A stretch of DNA of 64,000 bases from the NCBI GenBank assembly GCA_040224245.1, contig JBEGIR010000070.1:24897-88896 (forward strand), written 5' to 3'. A program made the position numbers and the translations under genes. This document shows, in pieces, positions 35,541 to 47,000 of this stretch (the first letter of the stretch is position 1; each line of letters begins with the position of its first letter). This stretch comes from Puniceicoccaceae bacterium (GTDB lineage Bacteria > Verrucomicrobiota > Verrucomicrobiia > Opitutales > JAFGAQ01). Below the pieces are notes generated by a model. That model was not told the origin of the DNA, did not search any database, and saw only the letters and a list, made by a program, of their open reading frames with translations.

Positions 35541-37746
35541 ATGACATCATCACAACTTCGCAAACCGGGACGATGGCTTTGGACGGTCATTTCCTGTGTC
35601 CTGATCGTCCTCGTTGCCTCCATCTTGGTATGGATGATCGGTATCACGGAACCCACACCCGAGCGCGTCACTGCCACGAAGCGCGGAGCAGTGTTGGTGG
35701 ATGTGGTCACAGTGGAACGCGGCACTTATCGACCCGTGCTGACGGTGCTTGGCACTGTGGAACCCCGGCAGGAGTTAGTGTTGAATCCGGAAGTCGGGGG
35801 GCGGGTCATTGAACTGTCAGATGCCTTTGAACCCGGTACGGTTGTGGATGCTGGGGAAATCCTTCTGCAAATTGATCCGGCGGACTATGAGCTGCGATTG
35901 GCCCACCTGCGTACGGATCTGCAGGCGGCAAATGCGGAACTAAAGCTTGAGATGGGACAGCAGGAAGTCGCGCGCCAGGAATTTTCAATGGTGCAGCAGG
36001 ACATTGCTCCCGAGGCTGTGGCACTGGTCTTGCGGGAACCTCAGTTGGAATCTGCAAAAGCCCGGGTAGCGGCTGCAGAAGTCGCTATAGCGCAGGCGCA
36101 GCTGGACCTTGAACGCACCCGGCCGGGTGCGCACCCCATTTGCGGCATTGGTACTCGAACGCTCGGTTTCGGCAGGATCACAAGTTAGCGAAGGTCAGGA
36201 ACTGGGGCGGTTGGTTGGACTCGACCACTACTGGGTGACGGCCTCCTTGAGGATGGATCAGTTGCCATACGTCGAGATCCCACAGCGTGCGGGCGAAGCA
36301 GGTTCGGCGGCACGGATTCGCAGCCGTTCGTCCTGGCCGGAGCAGCAGTATCGAGAGGGCAGATTGGTGGGTCTGATCGGCGAACTTGATCGCAGTTCAC
36401 GACTGGCCAAGGTCAACATTGAAGTATCCGATCCTCTGGGACTGAATTCTGAGGCGAAGGATAAGCCCGCACTCATGCTCGGTTCGATTGTGGAAGTTTC
36501 GATTGAGGGTCGTGCCCTTGATCATGTGGTGCGACCTCCGGATGAGCATGACATGACAGCAGCGGAACTCATCGACCTCTGGCGCAACGAAATCGGGGAA
36601 ATCCCTGGGGTATACCAGATGACGTTCGAGGCCGAAAGTGGGCCGGGTGGGTGGCGCAAGGATATCGCGGTGGACCTTAGTCATGACGATGTGGAGGTGT
36701 TGGAGCGAGCGATGCGCGCTTTTGTGGAAAGGGCAGAGAGTTTCACCAATGCAGTCGACGTCAGTGACAACTTCAACCGTGGTAAAAAGCAGATTGACTT
36801 TACCCTGCGCCCCGAAGGGCGCGCTCTGGGACTGACTCCGGAGTGGGTGGGTCAGCAAGTGCGGGACGCATTTTACGGTTCGCTCGCGCTGCGACAGATG
36901 CGCGGCACGAATGAAGTGGAGATTCGAGTGAAACTGCCCCGTCATGAGAGGCAGGTGCTGTCCCAATTGGAAAACCTGATCCTGCGAACGCCGGATGGTC
37001 TTGAAGTGCCGCTCTGGGAAGTTGTGGAAATTCAATACGGCGAGGCCTTCACCTCGATCCAGCGTCGCGACGGAAGACGCATTGTGACGGTATCCATGGA
37101 TGCAGAACCCAAACGAACCATCGGGCAGCTCGTGCAGGCCTTCGACCAGGAAATCCTGCCGGAACTGCGTGCCAACTTTCCCGGACTGACCTGGCAGTTT
37201 GAGGGCAGCACCGCCGACATGCAGGAATCCATGCAATCACTGACGGTGAGTTTTGCACTGGCAATGTTGGCGATTTATGCCCTGCTGGCACTGGCATTTG
37301 GCAACTACGTGCAAACCTTCATTGTGCTGGTGGCAATCCCGTTTGGGGCTATCGGTGCGGTATTGGGGCACATGATACTCGGGTATGACCTGTCCCTGAT
37401 CAGTCTGATGGGCATGATCGCGCTGGCAGGAGTGGTTGTGAACGATTCCCTCATCATGGTGGACTATGCGAACCGCAGGCGCAGTGAGCATTCTGCATTT
37501 GATGCGATTCATCAGGCGGGAATCCGGCGATTTCGCCCGATTGTGCTGACCACCCTGACGACGGCAGGTGGGTTGATCCCGATCATCGCCGAGCGGTCGC
37601 TCCAGGCCCAATATCTGATCCCGATGGCGATTTCTCTTGGATTTGGAATCGTTTTTGGAACAGCGATCATTCTGTTACTGGTTCCTTGCCTGTACCTGAT
37701 ATTGGATGATCTGAAAATGCTCGTGACACGCCGCAAACATGCTTGA
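35541..37746 (+). pseudogene. RND efflux operon remnant: membrane-fusion protein fused to RND pump C-terminus, frameshifted
   Basis: The first frame starts MTSSQLRKPG, with a membrane anchor and the HlyD/AcrA-type lipoyl and hairpin regions (GTVEPRQELVLNPEVGGRV). It is broken at 36119-36126 where CCGG is present twice; removing one copy (4 bp) rejoins the two frames as [12 protein letters not shown]. The second frame continues the fusion protein for about 130 residues, then near 36535-36550 passes directly into the second half of an RND pump ([13 protein letters not shown] onward). It keeps the pore region and the last five helices ([28 protein letters not shown]). The first ~600 pump residues, including the helix-4 proton-relay Asp, are deleted. 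No working pump can result. Confidence 0.88.
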
Positions 37747-37934
37747 TTGATCGGAGCAGTGAAAGAACCGACAAGGGGTTTTCGATTGGGACAGAGAACG
37801 GATTCCTTGGACTCATTAGTAAGAGCCGGGCATGCGTATGGTTTTTGTCAAAATCGCTTACACGTCTGCGCATTTGAACCGATAGAAGGAGAGTGGTACC
37901 CCACTTTTTTCATCTGGAAAGCCCTGTCGGTGTC

Positions 37935-40900
37935 ATGAAACTGCCGCACCGACTGCTATTGTGTTGCCTGGTCGCACTATGCAGCAATGGTTTGGAATTG
38001 CAGGCGATGGTTCCCTCACGGGAGAGCGGGATTCCGTTGTATTCCGTGTACAATCTCGACGAACTGGAAGTCGGACTGTCGACTCTGAATCTGGCTCAGG
38101 ACCCGGTCGGGCGCTTGATGATTTACGAAGACGGCAATTTGTTCACATTTAATGGTAGCCGTTGGAGACGCCAGCTGGAAGTGGAGCATGCGGGTTCCGT
38201 GATCGTGAAACTGGCAGACTCAGAGAGTGGAGTAACCTATGCAGGAGCGATCGGGGACTGGGGAAAGCTCGTTCCCGCTGTGAATGGGAATTATCACTTT
38301 GAATCCCTTTCGATGGGCATGGACCGGAGCTGGGCCTCGACCAATCGCTTTGCAATTGTGGTGCCTGAGGAGCAGGGAGCGGTTTTCATCGGGGAGACAG
38401 CGATTGTTCGCTACCATGCGCAAGAGGGCAATCAGACCTGGAAATGGCTGAACTCTCCCTCGGCCGCGTTTCGACTGAAAGGTCGCACGTTTGTGGCGAC
38501 TCAAGAGAACGGAGTGTTTGAAGTGGCAAAGCGCGAGTTGAAACCCGTGCCCGAGCTGGAATCCTTTCACGGGGACAAGGCCATCTTTCATACGGTGATG
38601 AATGGTGGTGGCAGTGTGATGCTTTCGACGCGCTCCCGTGGGTTTTACGCATTTGACGGGCAGACGGCGACCCCGATATCCACCGAAGTTGACGCCTTAA
38701 TGCAAAGTTCAGTCACGGGCCTGACAGCCATTGAGGGAGGATACCTGGCGCTCGCGATCAAGGGGAGAGGCATTTATTTTCTGGATCAGCACTATCATGT
38801 GGTGGCGCAGATTGATCGCGATGTGGATGCCACTTTTGTCAGTGCAACGGATCTGCACTACCAACGGGGCGGAATTTTGTGGGTTTCGGTGCCGGATGGC
38901 ATTGGCAAAATTCATTTTCCATCGCCGACAAGCCTGATCGATGAGCGCATGGGTGCCTTCCTGCTGTGGCCCAAATTGTACCGGTACGATGGCAAGCTTT
39001 ACATCGCATCCAATGGACTGATGTTTGAAGGGGTGTATGATGTGCGTGGGAACCTTGAGCGATTCCAGTCAATTTCCGTTCCGGGTGCCCCCATTCTGCG
39101 TAGCGCAATGATGACGGAAGCAGGGTTGCTATACGGGCGTGAGGACGAGCTGTTTCAATGGAATATGCAAACGGATACCACTGAGTGCATCACCCGTGGC
39201 GTGATGTCCAATCTGATGGTTCGACTGAAAACCCGACCGAATCATGCGGTGGTGCTTGGCGCGGATTATCATCAGTTGTTGCAGCTCGACGGTGAGCGAT
39301 GGAAGGCCGTCGGTGATCCTGTCCCGTCCTCAGGGTACAGTTGTGTAGCAGTGGAAAATGCACAAGGCGACGTGTGGGTGGAACACGGGATCAACCAATT
39401 TGCCAGGCTCGAAATTTCCGATCAGGGAATGCAGGTGCATTCGTACCAGCGTGTGCCTGGATTGCCGGAAGGATGGGTGAACCTGTGGACCTGGCGGAAC
39501 ACAACCTATGCCAGCTGTGGAGGTGGCATTGTGCAGTTTGATTCGGAGACGGAACAGTTTGTCGAAGCCGTGCTTCCCCCCTGGCTGAAGCCGGCAATGT
39601 TGCATGAAATTGTGCGACCCCAGGAGGATCCTGAAGGAAATGTATGGATCACCAGTGGTGGCAAGGTATTCCTCATGCGACCGGACGGGGATGCGTGGAC
39701 AAGAGATGATGAGACCCTGGCGCTGATCAAGGAAAACCAGCAGGAACTGTTTCTGGATGAAACGGGTCGAGCGTTCATCTTTTCCAAGAACCGGATTTTT
39801 GCGTTTGATTCCAGCATCCCTCCCCCAGAGCCACTTTCGTTTGAACCCCTGCTGGAGCAGGTATCCACCACCAGCGAAGACCGTGTCTTTTACTCAGGGA
39901 TTTTTGAACACAACGATCCCGAAGTGGTGCTGCCCTATCGAGACAATGCGCTGGATTTTCGATTCTTCAGTCCTGCTCTCTATCAAACCCGAAATCTCCG
40001 TTTTTCCTATAGACTTGAAGGTTTGGATGCAGGATGGTCCACGCCCGGACTCGAAACCCATGCAGCCTACACGAACCTCCCGGAGGGCGACTACACCTTT
40101 TGGTTGCGCACCGAGGATCTGTCGGGTCAGGTGCGTGGGCAGACCCAGTATCGCTTCTCAGTCGAACCCCCTTTCTATCATACCCTGCCAGCTTATGTTG
40201 TGTATGGGTCGACTGTGATTGCGCTGCTCTACCTGTTCTTGCGGTCCATGCTTCGCAAATCGGAGCAGGAACAAAACCGACTGGAGCGTCTGGTGCGGGA
40301 ACGAACCGAGCAGTTGAATACTGCCAATGAAGAACTCCGGGAGGCAGTAGTGCGTGCCGAGCATGCAAAAAATGCCAAAGCGCGCTTCCTTGCAAACATG
40401 AGCCATGAGATTCGCACGCCGCTCAACGGGGTAGTGGGCATGACCGAAATCCTCAAACGCATGCAGCTCGGGCGGGAGCAGCAGGAGATCGTGGATACCA
40501 TCGACAGTAGCAGCCATTTGCTGCTCAGCGTGATCAACGACATTTTGGACTACAGTCGAGTTGAGTCGGGGCCGGGGGAGTTTGAACGCCGTCGCTTCGA
40601 TCCGGTTCAGCTGATAGAAAATAGCCTGAGTCTGCTGCATCATGCAGCACAGGATCACGGCAACATCTTTTATGCTGATATCGACCCAAACCTGCCCAGA
40701 GGGCTCATGGGAGATGTGACCCGGATCGAACAGATTTTGATCAACCTCGCAAGCAACGCGCTCAAGTTTACTCGCAACGGTGAAGTCTGTCTGCGAGCCA
40801 GAGTGCTGGAATCACAGGGTGTTCACTGTACGGTCGAGATCGCAGTGGCAGATACCGGCATTGGCATCGCAGAGGACAAGCAGCAACGTCTCTTTCGGCC

Positions 40901-41891
40901 ATTTTCACAGGTGGACCCGTCCAATACCCGCATTTATGGGGGATCTGGTCTGGGTCTGGCGATCTGCAAGAAACTGGTGGACGAGATGGGTGGAACGATA
41001 TCGGTGCAGAGCGAACTGGGGCAGGGTGCAACGTTTACGGTATTGCTGTCGCTTGAGCGCGCAACGGTGGATTCTGAAGTGCTTCAGGATGGCGAAATTC
41101 CCCAATGCGTCATGTATTTTGATGAGCATCGTGGGCGTGGTGAAGCCATTCGGCGCTTTCTGGAGGGTGCTGGCATCCCCTGTGTGTTGCACTCCAATCT
41201 GACTGCTATCGAGCATATAGGTCAGAATGGATTATTACCCGATGTGCTTGTTTTTGAGCGGTATCCGGGAAGCGAACCGCTTTCCAATATCCTTCGGGAG
41301 CAGGTGTCGAAGGGAAGCTGCCCGCGCGTGCTGATTTATACACACCCACTGGAGAAACTGCAGGATGATCGCATCGATGAAACCCTGGCAATGCCAGTGA
41401 AGCCGAGTCGCCTGGTGAGTCATCTGCTCTCAGCGCAATCCCTGAATGGAAATGAGAATGCTACGGCGGCTGAGAGTTTTGAAAGCATGGCTGAATCCCC
41501 GCTGGCGATTCTCTTGGTTGAGGATAATCGGGTGAATCAAAAGGTAACCCAACTGATGCTACAAAAGCTTCAACTTGATTGTGACGTTGCTGTGGACGGG
41601 CATGGTGCGCTCGAGTGCATCGAACGCAAATCCTATGATTTGGTGCTCATGGACATTCAGATGCCGGGTATGGACGGCATTGAGGCAACCCGGAGAATCC
41701 GGCGTTCCCGAACAGCTGTGCAACCGATGATCTATGCGCTCTCTGCAGGCACCATGGAAGATGAAGTGGAACGGGCGATTGAAGCCGGAATGGACGGATT
41801 TGTGAGCAAACCCATGGTGCTTGAGCGCTTGCGAAACGTGCTGGAGGAGGTGCGACATGGATTGGCCTCGCGCAATTCCAGTTTGTACTGA
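37935..41891 (+). CDS. Giant hybrid sensor kinase with periplasmic propeller and two receivers (one degenerate)
   Basis: This protein has 1318 residues. The ATG at 37935 gives a signal peptide (MKLPHRLLLCCLVALCSN). Residues about 30-700 are a two-component-regulator propeller region, followed by a Y_Y_Y domain (about 700-770: YRLEGLDAGWSTPG ... FSVEPPFY), a membrane helix (about 770-790), a coiled coil, HisKA with His824 in SHEIRTPLNGVVG, and HATPase_c with NLASNALKFT, DTGIGI and GSGLGLAICKKL. Residues about 1055-1160 resemble a receiver without the acidic pocket, then a complete receiver has Asp1240 in LVLMDIQMPGMDG. It has no DNA-binding domain. It lies upstream of a small kinase gene on the same strand. 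Confidence 0.92.
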   Translation: MKLPHRLLLCCLVALCSNGLELQAMVPSRESGIPLYSVYNLDELEVGLSTLNLAQDPVGRLMIYEDGNLFTFNGSRWRRQLEVEHAGSVIVKLADSESGVTYAGAIGDWGKLVPAVNGNYHFESLSMGMDRSWASTNRFAIVVPEEQGAVFIGETAIVRYHAQEGNQTWKWLNSPSAAFRLKGRTFVATQENGVFEVAKRELKPVPELESFHGDKAIFHTVMNGGGSVMLSTRSRGFYAFDGQTATPISTEVDALMQSSVTGLTAIEGGYLALAIKGRGIYFLDQHYHVVAQIDRDVDATFVSATDLHYQRGGILWVSVPDGIGKIHFPSPTSLIDERMGAFLLWPKLYRYDGKLYIASNGLMFEGVYDVRGNLERFQSISVPGAPILRSAMMTEAGLLYGREDELFQWNMQTDTTECITRGVMSNLMVRLKTRPNHAVVLGADYHQLLQLDGERWKAVGDPVPSSGYSCVAVENAQGDVWVEHGINQFARLEISDQGMQVHSYQRVPGLPEGWVNLWTWRNTTYASCGGGIVQFDSETEQFVEAVLPPWLKPAMLHEIVRPQEDPEGNVWITSGGKVFLMRPDGDAWTRDDETLALIKENQQELFLDETGRAFIFSKNRIFAFDSSIPPPEPLSFEPLLEQVSTTSEDRVFYSGIFEHNDPEVVLPYRDNALDFRFFSPALYQTRNLRFSYRLEGLDAGWSTPGLETHAAYTNLPEGDYTFWLRTEDLSGQVRGQTQYRFSVEPPFYHTLPAYVVYGSTVIALLYLFLRSMLRKSEQEQNRLERLVRERTEQLNTANEELREAVVRAEHAKNAKARFLANMSHEIRTPLNGVVGMTEILKRMQLGREQQEIVDTIDSSSHLLLSVINDILDYSRVESGPGEFERRRFDPVQLIENSLSLLHHAAQDHGNIFYADIDPNLPRGLMGDVTRIEQILINLASNALKFTRNGEVCLRARVLESQGVHCTVEIAVADTGIGIAEDKQQRLFRPFSQVDPSNTRIYGGSGLGLAICKKLVDEMGGTISVQSELGQGATFTVLLSLERATVDSEVLQDGEIPQCVMYFDEHRGRGEAIRRFLEGAGIPCVLHSNLTAIEHIGQNGLLPDVLVFERYPGSEPLSNILREQVSKGSCPRVLIYTHPLEKLQDDRIDETLAMPVKPSRLVSHLLSAQSLNGNENATAAESFESMAESPLAILLVEDNRVNQKVTQLMLQKLQLDCDVAVDGHGALECIERKSYDLVLMDIQMPGMDGIEATRRIRRSRTAVQPMIYALSAGTMEDEVERAIEAGMDGFVSKPMVLERLRNVLEEVRHGLASRNSSLY

Positions 41892-42020
41892 CATTTGCCG
41901 ATACCGGCCTCGGGATGGGTGGATTTTTCTCAATTGCTGATCCTTCCCGACGATCATGCATACAGGCAATGTGGCGATGGTTTTTTTACCGATGCCACTA
42001 CTGGGTTGCTGAGGAAGTGG

Positions 42021-42959
42021 ATGCCGATGCTCTGCATGAAAGAAATCAACCTGAATTTGAATCTGGATTTTGAGCAGGTGAGGGTGCTCGACCACCATAG
42101 CCTGCTCAATATCCTGAATGTGATTGTATATGAATTGATGGTCTTGCAGGAGCGTGTGCCCGGGAGGGACGAATTGCAGGTGGTCTTGGATGAAGTCCAT
42201 GAGACAGCAAACGCATTGGCTTTGGGGAAGCTCAGCAGTGATGCCATCATTGGGATCGGCGGGTTGAAATCAAAGGTGCTTCAGGCTGTGGATGCGAAGC
42301 GGAGTCATCTCAACGATATCGACGAACGTTATTGGCAGGAAACAGTCACCAATCTGCATTCCATATTTGAGATTCTGGAGCTGCGCATTGGGGAACTGAA
42401 ACGGCGTGGTGGCGACCTCTGGCACTGGGAATGGGTCGCCTGCACTCGCATAGAGGAAAACCTGCGGAGCGTGTTTTCAGCACTTTCGCGGAACAGCCGT
42501 GGGCGTTATGGATTTACCGAAGATGCGAATGGACAGCGCACCAATGACTACCTGATTCAACTCGACATCCGGGGCACTCGCAACGCAACGATTTTCATGC
42601 CTCCCGTGATCCAGGATGTGGTTCGCGATCTCGCTGCCAACTCTCGAAAATATACCGAACCGGGAGGAACTCTTGCGATTCGCATGACCCAAACTGCACG
42701 CGAACTGGAGTTTGAAGTCCGGGACACCGGAATCGGCATTCCCGCAGATGAGATTCCCGGTATCTTTGGTTTTGGGCATCGCGGCAGCAATGTTCAGAAC
42801 AGGCGCACAATGGGGGGTGGGTTTGGACTGACCAAAGCCTACTACGTGGTGCAGATGTTTGGCGGCAGAATGTGGATGGAATCGCAAACCGGAGAAGATT
42901 CGGGGACCTCGATTCTTTGTCGCTTGCCACTGCCAGAGGAAGGTGTGGGAGAACAATGA
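42021..42959 (+). CDS. Histidine-kinase-like protein with HATPase domain and unusual H-box
   Basis: The protein has 312 residues from MPMLCMKEINL, chosen because GAGGAAG stands five bases before this ATG; the open frame extends to a TTG at 41895. The C-terminal HATPase_c is complete: LAANSRKYT (N-box), VRDTGIGIP (G1), and GGGFGLTKAYYVVQMFGG (G2). No standard HisKA box is present; an early segment VLDHHSLLNILNVIVYELMVL has His residues followed by LLN, resembling dimerisation helices of other kinase classes. The middle is helical with DERYWQETVTNLHSIFEILELRI. It lies between the giant kinase and the NarL-type regulator and may be part of that signalling set. Confidence 0.8.
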   Translation: MPMLCMKEINLNLNLDFEQVRVLDHHSLLNILNVIVYELMVLQERVPGRDELQVVLDEVHETANALALGKLSSDAIIGIGGLKSKVLQAVDAKRSHLNDIDERYWQETVTNLHSIFEILELRIGELKRRGGDLWHWEWVACTRIEENLRSVFSALSRNSRGRYGFTEDANGQRTNDYLIQLDIRGTRNATIFMPPVIQDVVRDLAANSRKYTEPGGTLAIRMTQTARELEFEVRDTGIGIPADEIPGIFGFGHRGSNVQNRRTMGGGFGLTKAYYVVQMFGGRMWMESQTGEDSGTSILCRLPLPEEGVGEQ

Positions 42960-43354
42960 CAAGCAGTGGAGAATGGTATCACAGGTGCGAATGGGTCTGA
43001 CCTCTGAAATCCCGGAGTGCGAAGCATCACACACGTGTGAAACACGCTGCCCGGTGCACCCTGACGGAACCGTAGCCGAGCAAGGTTTTTGAGGAGGATA
43101 AGCAACCTGGCCCGCTACGGTCCCTGTGAGGAGGAAGATGCAATCGCCTCAGTGGAGGGACTGAGGCGGTTCAGATCTGCGGTATTGACGAGGTTGGGAA
43201 CGAGCGGCTGTAGGTTATTTACCTTGAAATCAATGACTTCAGCGACTAGGAAATACGGTCAAAAATGGTAGGTTTTTTACAATATCCTCAGGATTGAGGG
43301 TGAAATGCATGCAGAACCTTCACCTTCGCTCTTCCATTTTTCTTATTTCCTCCC
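42960..43354. other. 395-bp intergenic region with several strong hairpins
   Basis: It contains the palindrome CACACGTGTG near 43031, a two-part stem-loop (CCGTAGC 43070-43076 with GCTACGG 43114-43120, inner AGGTT 43083-43087 with AACCT 43104-43108), and a perfect 9-bp hairpin CGCCTCAGT/ACTGAGGCG at 43145-43168. No T run follows the last hairpin. No protein-coding frame of note is seen. It could be a structured 5' leader of the regulator gene or a small RNA; no known riboswitch pattern was recognised. Confidence 0.5.
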
Positions 43355-44014
43355 ATGAACGTTGCGATTGTTGAAGATCAAATCTGGTATCAGCGTTACC
43401 TGCGTGCGCTGGTGGAAGATTCCCTTGCAGGTGAGGTCGTTCTGTGCACAGGAGATGGCGAACACGCACTGGAAGTATGCCCAACGCTTTCGCTGGATCT
43501 GCTGATTCTGGATCTCAAACTACAGCATCTCTATGGACTCGAGCTTGCCGAAGCATTGCTGAACCAGATGCCTGGGCTGCGCATTCTGGCCTACTCGGGT
43601 GAAGTGAATGCCTACAACCTTCGCACGATTGAGTCGCTGGGCATTCTTGGATTTCTCGACAAAAGTGATCCGGTGATGGAAGAGGATTCTTACATCGTCG
43701 AGGCGATGCGCCGTGTTGCGAAAGGAAAGCGGATCTTCTCTCCGGCGATTGAGGAATTGCGTCAGGAGCTGGCCCACGACTCAAATGCCTATCACCGCAT
43801 CCTTTCGCCCAAAAAAATCGAAATCCTCAAATACATTGGTCACTGCCTCAACGATGAGGAAATTGCAGAACTGACCGGATTGTCGAACCATACGATTCGT
43901 AAGCATCGCACAGAGATCATGCAGCAGCTGGGACTGGAATCCACCCACCAGTTGATCCGCTACGCGCAGCGGCACGGGTTTCACAATCCCACACTCGAGG
44001 GGGGAGTGACCTGA
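43355..44014 (+). CDS. NarL/LuxR-type response regulator
   Basis: A protein of 219 residues starting MNVAIVEDQIWYQRY. The receiver has the acidic pair in VEDQ, the phospho-acceptor Asp in LILDLKLQHLYG (about residue 51), and Lys in FLDKSDP. The C-terminal HTH is of LuxR type: LSPKKIEILKYIGHCLNDEEIAELTGLSNHTIRKHRTEIMQQLGL. It binds DNA as a dimer after phosphorylation, probably by one of the kinases beside it. Its 3' end overlaps the convergent giant kinase by 34 bp. The 5' region holds the hairpins described separately. Confidence 0.94.
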   Translation: MNVAIVEDQIWYQRYLRALVEDSLAGEVVLCTGDGEHALEVCPTLSLDLLILDLKLQHLYGLELAEALLNQMPGLRILAYSGEVNAYNLRTIESLGILGFLDKSDPVMEEDSYIVEAMRRVAKGKRIFSPAIEELRQELAHDSNAYHRILSPKKIEILKYIGHCLNDEEIAELTGLSNHTIRKHRTEIMQQLGLESTHQLIRYAQRHGFHNPTLEGGVT

Positions 44015-47000
44015 GCGAGTGACTGTGTTGGGGATGCGGCAGGCTGCAGTTGTTCGAAATCATGCTCCAGTGCCTCGAGTTCCCGGAGTTCTGCATGCAT
44101 GCGCTGCACCACTGAGGGGAGTTGATCGAGGGCATCCATCAATTCCTTTCGCTGTCCGGCTGTGGTGAGATCCATCAGGTGCTGCCAGTAGGCGAGGCTG
44201 TTTCGGTGCTGGATGTAGCTGCTGAGGCCCTTGAGTTGATGCACGAGGGAATGAAAGTTCGCGCTTCCAAGGTCGCACTGCTGCAGTTCGTCCACCAGGG
44301 AGTCGAATGCCTGCTGAAAGCTTTCAAGCTGCATGTGCAGTGTCTGCTCAGTGGCATCTGAGGCGAGCGACAGGCGGCGAAGGCTGGTCCGGGAATACTG
44401 CCGCGTCGTGGTTTGTTTCTGTGTGAACTGGATGTGGTCCGGAAGCAGCCGTTTCAGGCATTCGACCAGCTGTTGTGGGTTGAGCGGCTTGAACAGGTAG
44501 TCACTCATGCCCGAGCGAAGCGCTGACTGGATGAACTCCTGATCCGTGTAGGCCGATAAACCGACGATGGGAGTGTGTTGCGGAGAAGGAAGGGATCGAA
44601 ACTCTGCCGTCAGCTCCACCCCGTTTCCATCGGGAAGGTCGTAATCCATGAAAATCATGTCGAAATCTTCGCTGACGACCACCTGTCGTGCTTCGGCAGC
44701 ATTGGCTACACCCGCAACCTCAGCCCCCCAGCTGCGCAGAAGGTCCATGAACAGTTTGCGATTGTAGGCGAGGTCCTCGATGATGAGGTATCGGCCCTTG
44801 AGCCGCACTTCAGAGACCTCGACCGGGGCTGTTTCGGGGTCGGGGTCGGTGATGGGAATGGAAATGGCAAAACAGGAACCCTCTCCCCTTTCACTGCGAA
44901 CTGAGATGGAACCTCCGATTTGCTTCAAGGTGTGCTGGACAAGTGACAGGCCAATCCCTGCTCCCTTTTCCCCGGAAATGAGCGGTAGATGCCCGCCTTG
45001 CTGATAGGGCTCAAAGATTCGGTCAAGATCTTCTGCTGCGATCCCGATGCCCGTGTCAGAGACCGAAAAGCGCAGCTCACCCTGGGACTTGAGCATCGCG
45101 ACCCGGATGCTTCCTCCTTCTGGTGTGTATTTGACGGCATTGCCCACCAGATTGACCAGCATCATCTCAATGGCTTCCTGGGAGGCGATGACAAAAGGGC
45201 GAAGTTCGTAGCGGTAATCCCCTATAAAGTGGAGTTGTCTGGACTCAAAATCGCCGGAGAACATGCTGTGCACGGAGTCGATCAGTTCATTTGGATCCAT
45301 GATGCGCGGGGTAAAGCGTATGCCTCCGGACTCGAATTTGGAGAAATCGAGCACATTGCTCAGGAAGCGGTAGAGGTACAGACTTGGCCGCCGCAGGCGC
45401 TCCAGTGTGGGGCCATCGAGCACATCACCTGGCTTGAGGTTTTGGGCAAGACCGAGCAGACCGTTGAGCGGGTTGCGGATTTCATGACTGACGTTGGAGA
45501 CAAAGATGGATTTTGCATGATTGGCTCTGATCAGGTCTTCGGTTTGCTGATCCACTTTCTCCTGCAATTTTCGCGCCTGGGAGCGCAACCGACGGGTCTG
45601 CCAGTGGGCGACACCGATGATGCAGAGCACGAGGACGACGAGGGCAACCGTGATCGCTCCGTTGCTGAGATACCAGGGTGGCACTACCCGAATCTCCTGT
45701 CGCACGACGGGGGATGGATTTCCGTAGGGATCGACACTGTATCCTTCAAAGGTTTGGGTGCCGCGAAGAATGCCGTAGAATTCAAAGGTTCCGGTCGTGT
45801 TGCTGAGCCATTCCGTTTTGCCCAGCAATCGACCGTAGTATTGCAGTGGAGTTTCCAGCGTGCTCGCAGGATTGTGCAGCTGCAGAACCATTGGGCGTTC
45901 TTCTCGGGCATGGTAAAGACCGCTGAAGGGGGATGGATCGCTTTGTGCAAAATGGGAAATCGGCCTGACTAACAGGGGTGGAGGAGGGGGATTGACACTT
46001 GTTGGGTAGGAGCTGAGATCCATGAGTTCGATCATGGATTGTGAAAGAATCGCGACCAAAGGGGTTTCAAAATCCTCGAGAAATTTGGCGCTCCGGATGA
46101 AACCTGTGGGTGAGTTTAAAGGGACCCACCTGTGCTCCCATTGAAAATCAGAGGTGTTGGGATCTGCGATAAACGCTCCCACTTTGGCGCCATTGCGAGA
46201 GGTGTGACGCTGGATCAGCAAGATGCGTTTTGCCTCATTGCAGCACTGTGGGATCTCCCAGCGCCAGCCGGGTTCGAGGGGAAGGGGAAGTGGATGAAAA
46301 CGGTCAGCGTGCCACTCCAGAATAGCGTCGGGACGCTGCAGAAAGAGTCGACCCCCGTGCGTGAAGACGCGCTGCAGTATTCGCAGTGACGAATCCACGG
46401 CAGCACCGTCATGGGTATTGGATTTGTAGAGTACGTCGTTGGTCTCCAGGTGAAAACTCAGGACCTCCCCAAACAGGGTAGTGACCCAGAGCTGTCCCTC
46501 ATGTTCGACCATGGATACAATCTCCCGTGGAAAGTGGACTTCCCGAACGATTTCAAAATCCGCGTTGAGCAATAATGCTCCCGTATCGCGTGACACCCAA
46601 AAATGATCATTTTGCTCCGCAAAAGCAAAGACCCGGTAAGATCCGTCAGAGCGGTGAATCTGGTATTGTTCTCCGTCGAAACTGCCCAGTTCAATCCACG
46701 AGGAGACCAGCAGCCGGTCATTCCAGTGCCAGAGACTTGCGGTTTCAAAGTCGGGACTGGGATCCCCCAGCAGCTTCAATGCACCCGCTTCCGGATGCCA
46801 ACTTTTCAGTCCCTCATTGCTCGACGTAAAGAGGCGACCGTCAAAGTGGGTCATGTCCCAGAGTCCGGAGATTGCATAACCTGTTGTGACTTCAAGCGGT
46901 TGAATGCCGGATGTGAGATCGGTGCGCAGGATGGCATTGCCAGTCAACATCCACAAGTCGTCGCCCCCAAAGTTCGTGTGAAAGCGAATGTTGGCCCTCG

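Noticed and set aside
42960..43200. Riboswitch or housekeeping RNA (cobalamin, SAM, GEMM, SRP, 6S)
   Set aside because: Short matches such as GGAGGGACTG occur, but none of the conserved cores of these RNAs could be assembled.
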